Shown here: in pieces, positions 51,933-62,215 of the stretch
Layout of the letters: each line of letters opens with the position of its first letter
How positions within the stretch are numbered: position 1 is the stretch's first letter
Assembly: GCF_932274485.2 (NCBI RefSeq)
Contig: NC_065887.2
Location: 38,211,201-38,275,200, forward strand
Direction: 5' to 3'
DNA length: 64,000 nucleotides
Source: Patella vulgata
Lineage: Eukaryota; Mollusca; Gastropoda; Patellidae
Translations under genes and position numbers: made by a program
Notes under the pieces: generated by a model
What the model was told of the DNA's origin: nothing
Databases searched by the model: none
The model's input: only the letters and a program-made list of their open reading frames with translations

Positions 51933-52309
51933 GAAATGAAATGAAATGAAATGGAGTTTAACGTCCTACTGTTCTGCTCCTAACCTGGGCTAATGAAGAC
52001 GGGCATACGCCATACAGTGTGCTATGAGGGAAATTTTGCCCGGGTAGCGGCACTACGGCCTACTCTTATATCGAATTCCAACTGCCAGGGGATCTTTTAC
52101 GTGCACGCCAATGTGTACACGGGACCTCGGTTTTTCGTCCCATCCGGACGACTAGACAGCTTTCCTTGTCAGCCCCTCCGTCCTGCATCACTGACAAGGG
52201 AGAACCACGCCGGAAAATCTGGATGAACTTTCTCGGCCAATGCAGAGATCGAACACTCGACCTCCAGGCTTGCGAGCTAGCGTCTTACCCACTTAGCCAC
52301 GTGATCCCC
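51933..52309 (-). repeat. SINE-2, complete copy
   Basis: 377 bp flanked by GGATTTGGATCT (51921-51932 and 52310-52321). The minus-strand head has box-A-like GTGGCTAAGTGGGTAAG and box-B-like GTGTTCGATCTC; the tail is ATTTC repeated. The best-preserved copy of the family here. Confidence 0.95.
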
Positions 52310-52321
52310 GGATTTGGATCT

Positions 52322-53409
52322 ATATAGCTTGCAAATATCTGATTCCACAAAACGCTGTTTAGAGGTCCTGTGAACCAGGTCCTTTGACGCTGAAACTGGC
52401 AGTGGTTTGGTTAGAATGTGATGATCCATGTTATATAGAAGCTAGCCATTTCAGTCCATAAGTTTTTAAGCTTACCTGCTAGAGAATAGCCATGGTCTTA
52501 TCCCTACACAATTATACATGAGTAACTTCCCTTCCTTTTAAGGAGCGAGCGTGAAAGTCCGTAAAACGTTATAACCACTTAATCATTATGCATCCATAAT
52601 GTGACCAAACAGAACGCGTATATTAATTATACATAAGGTTACAACAGTTCAATCAAAATACAGTTGTTATTTCTTTCCAATCAACCGCTGTGTCTACTTT
52701 CAGTTTATTATTGCCCTACTTACCTTTTATCACTTAAAATTCGTCTCGAAAGATTCGTCAAAATTTAATTACGTGAGTTTCAATACAAAGTCTATGCCCA
52801 CTATAAAATCACCTTATTCATGCATAATTCAGTCGATCAGTTCATATTAGAACAATTCGATAACGGGGGCGATAACGGTAAAATAAAAAACTGACAGTAT
52901 GGATACCCCTCTCTATGAACTCAATGGTCAGATACCTGTTAGCCAATCAGCAATCTTCTTACATCGACTGACTTTCCTAAAAATAACTCACGGGCTGTCT
53001 GCCGCTTGCATGGATTTCTCTTATTGTAGTCTGAATTATCCAGACGCTAGAACTGGAGGTCGGGAAGGAAAGAAACGAACTTGCCAGACGTTAGACTCGG
53101 ATATCAGAAGTCGAAACTTCTAGGCGTAATGATTTTTTATTTTTGTGTGTAAAAACTGTGTTTAAATTTCACCCGACAGATCCTTTCCGGTACTATCTAA
53201 AAATGGTCCCACTACTGGTGTCTTCCGCCTTACTCCAGCCACAGTAGTGGCTCGTCCGACGGAGTTCCTTTGCGCAAGTTTTTAAGTCAAATGACTACAA
53301 AAAGTTTACTGGCCTATAGCCCCCTTAATTTACACATAAACTGACCCCAAACTGTACTGCACATAGCTTAAAATATAATAAACCAATTCCCATTGAAATA
53401 AGGGTGAAG
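52322..53409. other. LSS 5' flank, likely promoter region
   Basis: No coding exon recognised. Minus-strand donor-like sequences (CTCTAGCAG before GTAAGC, exon edge at 52476; GGTAAG near 52720) are candidates for a 5' untranslated exon pairing with the acceptor at 51704. No clear TATA box or sterol response element was identified. Confidence 0.35.
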
Positions 53410-53424
53410 TCTTACCGCATAATT

Positions 53425-53696
53425 GGGGGTTGGATGGCTGAATGGTAAGCGTGAGCGCGCTGTATCATAAAGTCTGTCATTGAGTCGACTGGCGTGGTTT
53501 CGAATCCGCGGTTGTACGTGGCAAGGAGTAGGGTCGCCTGTCCAACCTCGTGGGTTTTCTCCGGGTCCTCCGGTTTCCTCCCACTGCTAAAGACCCCTAC
53601 GCGCAAGCGAATTATGTAAATAAAATTAAACCATATGTTAGTCCCGAAATGACCTAGTTTGTGTCGAGTGGACGTTAAACCCCATTTCTCTCTCTC
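53425..53696 (+). repeat. SINE-1, complete young copy
   Basis: Flanked by TCTTACCGCATAATT (53410-53424 and 53697-53711), a perfect 15-bp duplication. The head GGGGGTTGGATGGCTGAATG, box-B-like GGTTTCGAATCC, all body blocks and a CT tail are intact. Confidence 0.95.
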
Positions 53697-54221
53697 TCTT
53701 ACCGCATAATTATATGATTTGATGAAACCCAACTCTTACGCGAAATTTGGCGAGATTTCATCTGGCTGGTGTCATGGCGGCTTACAATACTTACCCGGTA
53801 CATTAAAAGAAATGTCGCTTTGAAAATGTAGAACGCATTACCACAAAGAAAAACTGCTCAATATCTATTTTAGTGGTCCAGTCTTTACTATTTGTGATAG
53901 AATTACCTATGTCAATACAAACTGTATGACGTGTTGACAATTGTGCGTTTGAACCTATTTGTACTTGCGACTTGCGTAAGAAGTTTTAGAATGTATCAAT
54001 TGTAGCGTTAAACGCAGTTTAACGCTACGACATTTGTAGCTAGGTACTAACATGTAGTTTGTCTTTTCACAAGTTTGTTTTTAGTACGGTCCTCCTGCAC
54101 TTACAATACGTGTCTCGCTCATGGGCGTATATATTTAGCCATATTACAAAATGCTAGATGCAGCCTTGAATTATTTTGACGTTTGTTTCACCTCGACTGA
54201 CTTGGCCTGCTGCGGTAAATT

Positions 54222-54938
54222 GAATTTAGGAAAAAAAGTCACAGGTAAAAAAGCCACAGTAAAAAAAACACAGTAAAAAAAAACCCACAGGTAAAAAAGT
54301 CACAACTTATATATATTGTATTGTAGAGTGAGTATATCTTTGATATTTTAAGTTATTTGTCTTTGAGTTAATTAGGTTTGGTTGAACAGTGCCCCCTGTA
54401 CCAACAACATCTGCGAGGGATGGAACAACAACTTCTAAAATCTTGTCGGCCAACACCATCCATCCATCTGGAGAGTGGTGGAGTGGTTCCAGAAGGAATC
54501 AGCCACAGTCCAGACTGTCGTCGCCCAGGATGCCATCGGAAATCCACCTGTCAGGAAGGTCAAGAAGAAGTTTGTAAAGATGCAGACACAACTACGAAAT
54601 CTTTGCAGAGATCGTGCCAGCGGTGCCAAATCCACCCCAGAATTCTTACATGGAGATGGATGGAACATTAGAATTAACAAAGAGTATTGATGTGCTAGAA
54701 TGTTGAATGAGCTGAATGTGCTAAAATGTCTGATGTACTGATATGTCAAATGTGCTATAATGTATTAAAATGTCAGATGTGCTCATATGCCATAATATGT
54801 GCTAATACGTTATTGTTTATATTGTTATTGAATTTGTTATTGAATTTGAGATGTAATAAAAAAACTGTGACTTTTTTCCTGTGTTTTTTTTACCTAGGCA
54901 AATTTGTGACTTTTTCCTGTGACTTTTTTTCCGCGCAC
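54222..54938 (+). mobile_element. Mutator-like element inserted in the hAT remnant
   Basis: CGGTAAATT is present at 54213-54221 and 54939-54947, a perfect 9-bp duplication as made by Mutator-like elements. Near both ends lie inverted blocks GGAAAAAAAGTCACAGG and further GTAAAAAAGTCACA or AACACAGG repeats. The interior encodes a transposase fragment. Confidence 0.75.
54370..54693 (+). pseudogene. Mutator-like transposase fragment
   Basis: One frame reads TNNICEGWNNNF, a stop, then NLVGQHHPSIWRVVEWFQKE, ending INKEY. NN-EGW and LVG-HHPSIW-EWF-KE resemble the C-terminal part of FLYWCH-associated MULE transposases of invertebrates. About 110 codons with one internal stop. The catalytic part is absent. 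Confidence 0.6.
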
Positions 54939-55699
54939 CGGTAAATTAACGGAAATGCTGGTATCTGGACAATACGATTGTGAGCCTGTTTCTACGTATC
55001 CTGAACTGAATCGGGACTTGGAACAAGAATTGTCATTCTTCAAGCGCCAGTTTTCTGCCAAATCTATTTCGCTTGTGCACGAAGCGTTCCTCAGTATGTC
55101 ACCTGAAGTGAGGCAGATGTTCCCTTCTGTCGAAGCTCTTCTCCGTCTCAAACTGCTGAACCCTGCTATTTCCCGCTCAGCCAAGCGATCCTTCAGCACT
55201 CTGCGCCGTATCAAAACTTGGCTGCACAACTCCCTGACGCAAAAACGACTGAACCACCTGATGGTGTGTGTGGTGCATAATGGCATCCTTCGTGATCAGG
55301 ACCCAAAGCATGTCGCCAGGATATTCATTGAGAACAGTCCTGGTCGTAGAATGAACGTTAGGCTGGCGAACCAGGGGTGCATGGATAGACATTTGGTAGT
55401 AACCCCAACCCAACTCTCCCTGAAAATATAGCATATCATATGTTACTCATGCAATATCTAAGGTAGGAATTTAATATTTAAAAACTTATAGAGATATTTA
55501 AAAAAAGATATTTAAAAAATTATAGAGATATTTAAAAAAATATAGTTGCTGGTAGGGTTAAATATTTTTAAATGGCGGGCAAGTTGTTTATTAAAAGTAA
55601 AATAAACCTTCTTACCTAGGTGAAGTCAATCATACCTATTAAATAAGAAGTGGTACAGTGTGGTCTAGAAAAACGGTTTTAGGGGATATGTATATACAC

Positions 55700-55930
55700 T
55701 CCTTCACGGGGAGGGGGGGGGGGGCAGTTCTTACTGACTAACATATGGTCCAATTTTTTTAATGTAATAATTCGCTTGCTCGCAGGAGCTTTAGCAGAGA
55801 GGGGGGGATGGGGTCAGAGGGCCAGAGGGCCAGAGGGCCAGGCAAAGCCGTATTCCTTGCCCCGGGAAGCGATACCACACCACTTGACTCAATGACAGCT
55901 CATATAAACTAAAGCCCGCGCCTTTATACA
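55700..55930 (-). repeat. SINE-1 copy, old
   Basis: Minus-strand blocks CTGACTAACATATGGTCC, AATAATTCGCTTGCTCGCAG, CTTTAGCAGAGAGGGGGG and ACTTGACTCAATGACAG, with a GCCAGAGG triplication inside. Tail and head are decayed. Confidence 0.75.
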
Positions 55931-57020
55931 ACAGGAAACCCCATTGCATTTTATTTCATTTCCACGACCACATCAATAATTTATAAACCGATGTCTGTGG
56001 AATTGTAGTAATCTTGTTTTAATGTGAAGAAGTGTGGGAATAATATATAGACCAACAGGAGATAATTAACTATTGATCTTAACTGGAGACTGTCAACCCT
56101 CTAACTGAAAATGATACACACACAGTGACATTCTAACGGAAGCATAATGTAACATGGCCACAATAGGCTTCCATACATTCCTATTAGACGGAGAGAACAT
56201 TTGAAACGGGAATAAAATATAGCACAACCCAACTGTGCATCAAGGAGAGGTGACCATACAAAAAATTAGGTTACTGTGGGGATTATTTTGTTCTAGCGGA
56301 CCAAGGCCAGGGTGATCGATGAGGGTAAACGATGAATGGATGAACTGTGACTATATTTTGTGAATGAACAAAGCGTGGGAACCAGCTTTTTGTTTATGTA
56401 TCAACAACCACCCCTTCCCGTTTCATTCATCAAACTTTTAAATCTCACGTTTTCTAAATATTTTATTTTGGTTGTTTGTTTGTTTATTTTTGGGGGAGTG
56501 GAATAATTTCCTTCGTCGTGTTTCTATTTAACTTTTAAAGGAGCAGGCAAGGTTGGACGCGCTAAACGTTGATACAAATGTGTTTTAAATGGAAACGAGA
56601 CGGGTTTACGAAGGTAAATCAAATTTGGAACCACGTAGGCCTGCAGCCAGAATTTCTAGCGTGAAATTTCGCTACAATATGCGACCAGTATAAAATAGAT
56701 GAGCATAACTCCGGTTAGTTCCAAGCCAAATGTTTGAACAAACTCGATTTAGGGCCAGATGAAAATCATGATAATTGTCAACTAACAGTTCTGAAGTTGA
56801 CATAAATTTAAATATTGGCGAAAATATCTAATACGTTACACAAGGAATTTGGAAATCCATTAACCGTACAAGATGTTATCTCCCTTTATGCCAAATGTCG
56901 GTCATTATTAATGGCAGTATTTTATTCAATAAACTGAATCGTATTGAACAACAGACAAGGGCGTATATATAAGTTACCCCCAAACAGTATTTCTACTTTA
57001 ATAGCTGTAAACCTTTAATT
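55931..57020. other. Non-coding stretch, nothing recognised
   Basis: No exon or delimited repeat. It includes a tail-like CATTTTATTTCATTTCC near 55950. Confidence 0.4.
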
Positions 57021-57032
57021 TGTTTAGTTGCG

Positions 57033-57278
57033 GGGGTTGGGGGGGATAGCCGAATGGTAGCACGTGCGCGCTGCGCTGTATCATACGGTCTGTCATTGAG
57101 TCCCCGGTTGTACATGACAAGGAGTAGGGTCGCCTGTTCAACCTCGTGGGTTTTCTCCGGGTCCTCCGGTTTCCTCCCACTGCTAAAGACCCCTACGCGC
57201 AAGCGAATTATTGAAATAAAATTGAACCGTGTGTTGGTCCCGAAATGACCTAGTTTGTGTCGAGTGGACGTTAAACCC

Positions 57279-57309
<31 letters not shown>
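57033..57309 (+). repeat. SINE-1, young copy with a head deletion
   Basis: Flanked by TGTTTAGTTGCG (57021-57032 and 57310-57321). The body and a long CT tail are intact. In the head, about 15 bp around box B are missing, so it may no longer be transcribed by polymerase III. Confidence 0.93.
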
Positions 57310-57314
<5 letters not shown>

Positions 57315-57404
57315 AGTTGCGAAATGCAAGATGTGAAATTCTAGCTGCAGCCAGTGCAGGCCCAAAGAACTGAACTCCTAAACTACAGAAATGGTATCAC
57401 CGAC

Positions 57405-57597
57405 ATAGACGGTATGGTACATTTTTATAGACCTCCGAGTCCCTTGTACACATTGGCGTGTACGTAAAATAACCCCTGAGAGTTAGATTTCGAAATAAGA
57501 GTAGGACTTAGTGCCGCTGTCCAGGCAAAATTTCCCTCATGGCACACTGTATGACGTACGCCCGTCTTCATTAACCCAGTCGGTTCATTTCAGTAAG
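57405..57597 (+). repeat. SINE-2 copy, head truncated
   Basis: CCTTGTACACATTGGCGTGT, the AAGAGTAGGACTTAGTGCCG block, CTGTCCAGGCAAAATTTCCC and CCCAGTCGGTTCATTTCAGT. Confidence 0.88.
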
Positions 57598-57639
57598 GTG
57601 GTTCTCGGCTAGAACATCCAGGTATTGCTGTTATGCTTG

Positions 57640-57800
57640 GCAAATGCCGAGAAAAACATTTTGATTTCCAAGTCTTGTTTAGGAATGTGCGACTCGCATG
57701 GGACGAGTGTTCGAGACCAATACGTTTATGCATTGGCGTACAGGTAAAGAAAACAACTAGTATTTGAAGAAGAGAAGGCGGAAATGTCCCTCTTCGTGTT
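57640..57800 (+). repeat. SINE-2 remnant
   Basis: Weak blocks: GGGACGAGTGTTCGAGACC (box-B-like), GCATTGGCGTACAGGTAAAG and GGAAATGTCCCTCTTCG. Heavily decayed. Confidence 0.5.
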
Positions 57801-57884
57801 AATTGTTCCACTTTGCATCACAAGATGTAACCATAGCAATGAAAATTGCAATATCTTGGTCCTACAGAAACCGAATTATCATGT

Positions 57885-58500
57885 TGGTGAGAGGTTAAAA
57901 GTTCCTCGGGATTTTCACTTTGTCAGTGCCGTGGTGCAGTACATGGAAAGGCGTCTATAGGCGTCTCGTGTAGCCTGTGTCGTTCACAACTCATGAAATA
58001 TCATTTGACAGTCGAAGTAGGAGATGGCTCTAGCGCCGCTGCCCGGGCACAATGTCTCGCTTAATATAGCGCACTGCATTTTGTATGCCCGTCTTAAAGG
58101 GACAATAACACCCTTGCTGGCTTGACAGCTCCAGAAAATAAAAAATAGCCTTATTCTAAGTACTAGATGTGTTAGTGTCCTACCTGTTGTGTAAATTATC
58201 CATTAAATCCTATTTTACTTGTCAAAAGGGTTCAAAAATATTTTTAAATCCAAATCACATTTGAAAAGCTTTACGTCAGGCTTTTCAAATCATATAGTTG
58301 AATTTTTCCAATTTTTTAAATTAGGTGTGTTAAGATGAAATTTGTATCATCAATTAATTGGAATATTGTAAAATAGTACAATTTGTTGACCAGAATAAAG
58401 ATTGGGACATATTATTTAGTTACAACAAGAGTGGTATTGAGCCTTTAATAAGCCTGGATGATGCAGAAAGTAAGAAGACGTTAAATCCCATTTCATTCCA
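57885..58500 (+). repeat. SINE-2 copy split by MITE-5
   Basis: Left part 57885-58093 with CTCGGGATTTTCACTTTGTC, CGCCGCTGCCCGGGCACAAT and GTATGCCCGTCTT. The right part from 58449 has AGCCTGGATGATGCAGAAAG and GACGTTAAATCCCATTTC. The body matches on both sides of the insert. Confidence 0.8.
58098..58444. mobile_element. MITE-5 (TTAA-flanked) in a SINE-2
   Basis: TTAA at 58094-58097 and 58445-58448. Ends AGGGACAATAACACCCTTGC and ACAAGAGTGGTATTGAGCCT are imperfect inverted repeats, beginning AG and ending CT. 347 bp, no coding capacity. Confidence 0.8.
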
Positions 58501-58789
58501 TCCATTCATTACTTTTATTTTATGGAATGTATAATGTTCTTGTTGTTGTTTTTATACGAGTCAAGTCAAATATTATAGTAATGGGGTATTTATTGTATAG
58601 GGGAAGGGGGCGGAGAGGAAGATGTAACAGTCAATATTGACACCTCTCAAGCCGTTCCTTCTTCGTTTACTCACTCCCTCGTTTCCTAGTCGCCTTTATT
58701 TAGATTTAAGCAATCAACAAATTTAACACCGTCCTACCAAAATGATAAAAATGTTGCCTCGTATTTGTGATAATGTTTAGAATATGTTA

Positions 58790-58997
58790 CATGGAATTCC
58801 CCCCGCCTTGATGGCCATATACACTGGACTCACGAACAAAATGTTCCGGGTTCGGTTAGAGTCGTCGAATGGACCAAGTCTGATATTTCCATATCGGTTC
58901 TTGTCAGGGACAACGTATAGTCGTTCGGATGGTACGAAAAACACATTGGCGTGCACGTAAAAGAACCCTAGGCAGTTGGAAGTCGAAATAAAAGTAT
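58790..58997 (+). repeat. SINE-2 copy, truncated at the 3' end
   Basis: Blocks in order: GTTCCGGGTTCGGTTAGAG, TCTTGTCAGGGACAACG, CGGATGGTACGAAAAACAC, TTGGCGTGCACGTAAAAGAA and GCAGTTGGAAGTCGAAATA; then it stops where a Tc1-like remnant begins. Confidence 0.82.
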
Positions 58998-59290
58998 ATA
59001 TACTGTTTAAAAAAAGTAGGCGATATTCAGAAAAAATACAAAACTGCGGAAATGCACTGCTGTTTTTATTAGAGTTTTTATTAGAGGTAACCAGTGTATA
59101 ACAGGCCAATTGCCTACACATGAACATAAACAGTTCATATGGGCGGCTTATCTGACGGCCCCATTTCACTCAAAAGTGAAAATGTCTTAATAGTAAGTAA
59201 TTGTTCCACCAATCCTCACACATTCAGCAATTCGTCGTGGCATGCTCCTTCACACTGATCCGCAGTGAATATTTGCTTGGCCGCGACAAT
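58998..59290 (-). mobile_element. Tc1-like remnant
   Basis: The left edge TACTGTTTAAAAAAAGTAGG resembles a Tc1-type terminus. On the minus strand a frame reads SMPRRIAECVRIGGTITYY, like the C-terminal end of Tc1 transposases (SMPRR...GG-T-Y). Only this scrap remains; the catalytic part is absent. Confidence 0.45.
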
Positions 59291-60131
59291 CACTGATAAG
59301 AATGACATTGATGCGGCTTAATGAGCTAGAAATATTAACTTTTTTCCTGAAACAAATTAAATTCTAAAACATTTTTTGTATATATTGGAAAAAAAAATAA
59401 AGGCGTTTGACGTAGTTGTAGTTAAAAATTATTTCCGATTTAGTGTAAATGGGTATTAAAATGACTAAAATGCAGCATTCTCTCCGAAGCAGTTATGTCT
59501 TATGTAAACAATGCACGCGCCATTCAGCCAATGATTCACACCGCGTGCTGTGACAGCACGTATTAAGGCAGTCATCTATGACAGAGATTTTATACGAGAC
59601 TCGTAATTCTCTGTGAAACATATTGATGCTCTTTATCAACCGTCCTAGGTGTGGTGTACAAATCGATAATTCATGTAACATATCCCGTGGAAGTGGACGA
59701 AAGCATCACTGCCCAGGCAAATTTCTCTCGTCACAATGCACACGTAATCTCAAAATGACATAGAAAATGTCAATGCGAAGTTAAACCCAGTTCCATTCCC
59801 TCCCTTGTAAGCGCACCTTTTATTTCCAAATATTGTTTATTTTAACTAAGACCAGATAAACTAAGAAGAGAATATACAACTTGGCTGTTTAAAACAACTT
59901 AATCTTGGCAACGTGTTGATTTAATCTAAACCAAAACACAAAAATAAAGGTCGGCGCACGTTCTACGATTTTTATGGAAAAATTTTGATTTCAGCTAAGA
60001 TGGGCATTGTCCCAAACTAAACTATCGAACTTTCTAATATTTTATATTTTATACAGCCTAGTCTTTGTCCAATAGCAGACGATATCCATTTCGACGTGAT
60101 GGCAGTACAGACCAATACGAAACCAAGGATT
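59291..60131. other. Non-coding stretch, one possible SINE scrap
   Basis: A weak SINE-2-like stretch (ACTGCCCAGGCAAATTTCTC, later GAAGTTAAACCCAGTTCC) lies at about 59705-59800. Nothing else recognised. Confidence 0.4.
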
Positions 60132-60140
60132 CTTTTCCGT

Positions 60141-60495
60141 ATCCTGTTTCGTTTCATTTTTTATAGTTCAAAATTTCGTTTTACTTGTCTTTACTACAAT
60201 AAGATGTGGAATATTTGTTATATAACCTGCGTCCTGGCTTATGTGAGGGATTAGCCAATGAAACGGTCCGTTGCAGCGAATTCTTGGCGTACAATGCAAG
60301 GAACTGTTGGGTATCCTATTAGAAACATCAACGCTGATTGGTTAATCAAATGTCTGGCGTCATAGGGCCAAAAGCCACTCGTACGACCCCTGACACGACC
60401 TCCCACTGGAACTGGTCAGAACTTCATGTAGTAGAGGACATCGAAAGTATAAAAAAAAACGAAACGAAATATAGATCTGTATTTTTATCAGATTG
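60141..60495. mobile_element. MITE-1 copy
   Basis: 355 bp matching 3424-3778, right end ATCAGATTG. Flanks are CTTTTCCGT (60132-60140) and CTTTTCCGG (60496-60504), a 9-bp duplication with one mismatch. The left terminus is shortened, starting ATCCTGTTTCGTTTC. The open frames over it are not genes. Confidence 0.82.
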
Positions 60496-60504
60496 CTTTT
60501 CCGG

Positions 60505-61011
60505 CGATATTCCGCAGATTTAAGCCAAAATAGAGCATTTGACAGAATATGGCTGATGCATACATTATCTGTCATCCTTACCGATCCGTTGTCAACAATT
60601 GTCGTCAACCGATGTTTTTGTAAGGATAACAAATCGGGACATCGATGACATCAATGTGTGTAGACCGACGTCGATATCAGCTGATTTTTGGTTCAACAGA
60701 TTATGGACGATAGGAAATCGGGCTTCTGTTAGGTATCGATGAAAAATTATGTGATCGCCTTGAAGAAAGTTTAAAACGTTAGGATATAATTTGGGATTGT
60801 ACAAGCTATAAATATAAAGTAATTGTAGATTGTTGGCGGTAAAACAGAAAACATCAAAGACAAGTATATAAGTTGTTATAAGTACTAAACAAACACATCA
60901 AACGATTAATGTTATCTACTACATCTTACAACGGGTAATTCTACAGTCGTAGATTTCACACCTTACTACCAGGGCTTGGTTCTTAGAAAAGTTTAGAGTT
61001 TAGAGAATGCA
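60505..61011. other. Non-coding stretch, nothing recognised
   Basis: Open frames on the minus strand have no recognisable similarity or splice context. Confidence 0.4.
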
Positions 61012-61085
61012 CTCCTATAACAGGGCTTCCGTCTTCATTAGTCCAGTCGGTGCCGAATAGAAGGGCGTTAAAACACTATTTCATT
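61012..61085 (+). repeat. SINE-2 tail fragment
   Basis: TTCCGTCTTCATTAGTCCAG, AAGGGCGTTAAAACAC and TATTTCATTT: 3' end only. Confidence 0.75.
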
Positions 61086-61375
61086 TATAACAGGGCACGA
61101 TTCTGAGACAAATTTAAATCCTAGAAATGATTTCATGTAATTTATATTAACACCATACTATAACAGTTTGAAGAAACCAATCGGCGACAAATTACATTAG
61201 TTATCCTTCCACGCTGCTAAACAAAGTTGGCTAGGCAATCTTGAGCGACGCCAGTTGACAATTGGCAAAGTAGGCCCTGACCTGTTATCTACATAAATTC
61301 GAAATGTGTCTGTGAGATGAAAGATCGTGATTTTGTGACTGATCAGCTCGTCACCAACCAGGAGTTCCAGGTTCG

Positions 61376-61668
61376 AAATGAAATGAAATGGGGTTTAACG
61401 TTCTACTGCTCCGACTGGCTAATGAATACTGACTTACGCCATACAGTGTGCTGTGGGGGAAATTTTGACCAGACAGCGGTGCTACGGCCTACTCTTATAT
61501 TGAATTCCAACTGTCAAGGGATTTTTTACGTGCACGCCACGTTTTTCGTCCCATCCGAAAGACTAGAAAGCTGTCCTTATCGGGTACTCCGTTCTATACC
61601 ACGGGGGAACCACGTCAGAAAATTCCGATGAACTTTCTCGGCTAACACCTTGAACGAACCCGCTACTA
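61376..61668 (-). repeat. SINE-2 copy, nearly full length
   Basis: Minus-strand copy from the ATTTC tail through all body blocks to CATCGGAATTTTCTGACGTG, CCGAGAAAGTTCATCG and a decayed head (GGTTCGTTCAAGG near box B). Confidence 0.88.
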
Positions 61669-61765
61669 TGGCTCCAGTTCCCGGTTCAATCCCCATGCTG
61701 GTCGGGAAAGTACCTCGAGATTTTTACGCTTGTCAGTGGTGTAGGACGGGGACCTAGTAAGGCAT
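61669..61765 (+). repeat. SINE-2 5' fragment, head to head with the previous copy
   Basis: The box-B-like CCCGGTTCAATCCCC is followed by GGTCGGGAAAGTACCTCG and CGCTTGTCAGTGGTGTAGG; it then ends. The opposite arrangement of two heads suggests insertion of one copy next to the other. Confidence 0.7.
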
Positions 61766-62069
61766 ACTCAACTTACGTTGTCTTTCTGCAATTAGCTCCG
61801 CTTGAGAACAGACACTAAGCTAGTTGACCGACATTTTAAGTCCTAAATCGACGATTTTGAGAAGTGTATATTCTGCTTTCATTGAATAAAATTGAAATGG
61901 TTTAATTGGTATTTTTTGTGTATAACAAATGTGAACCAGAGTAGCACCGCATTACAAAACAGTATATACTAATTGTTGGATATGGTGACCAGTTAGGGCA
62001 GAGATCTATTCTCGAAGTAGAGTAGATAATAGTTCTCTATGTGCAGAATACTGTAAAGAACAGTATCTA
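61766..62069. other. Non-coding stretch, nothing recognised
   Basis: No exon or repeat recognised. Confidence 0.4.
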
Positions 62070-62215
62070 GTTTGGATGGTAAAAACGAGGTTCCGTGTAC
62101 ACATTGGCACTGTTCGGGCAAAATTACCCTTATAGCACACTACTACAGGGTGTGTGGCCGTCTTCATTAGCCCGGTTGGTGCAGAACAGTAGGACGTTAA
62201 ACCCCACTTCATTTT
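62070..62215 (+). repeat. SINE-2 copy, internally deleted
   Basis: GGATGGTAAAAACGAGGTTC and CCGTGTACACATTGGCA are followed directly by CTGTTCGGGCAAAATTACCC, skipping the middle blocks; it ends GGACGTTAAACCCCAC. Confidence 0.85.

Larger units (their letters stand above)
54151..55431 (+). pseudogene. hAT transposase C-terminal remnant, interrupted
   Basis: The right part (54939-55431) encodes MSPEVRQMFPSVEALLRLKL, then SAKRSFSTLRRIKTWL and QKRLNHLMVCVVHNG, the C-terminal dimerisation region of hAT transposases (usual SERSFSALRRIKTYLRSTM type). The left part (54151-54221) is in the same frame (MLDAALNYFDVCF, then STDLACCGK). The two are separated by the inserted element at 54222-54938. The N-terminal transposase parts are absent. 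Confidence 0.82.

Noticed and set aside
52899-53123. 74-codon plus-strand frame upstream of LSS as a small gene
   Set aside because: No recognisable similarity, no splice or start context, and it lies in the presumed LSS promoter region.
54435-55434. Minus-strand frames over the MULE/hAT region
   Set aside because: The plus-strand frames carry the transposase motifs; the others are shadows.
60338-60523. 61-codon frame as a gene
   Set aside because: It lies inside a MITE-1 copy (60141-60495).
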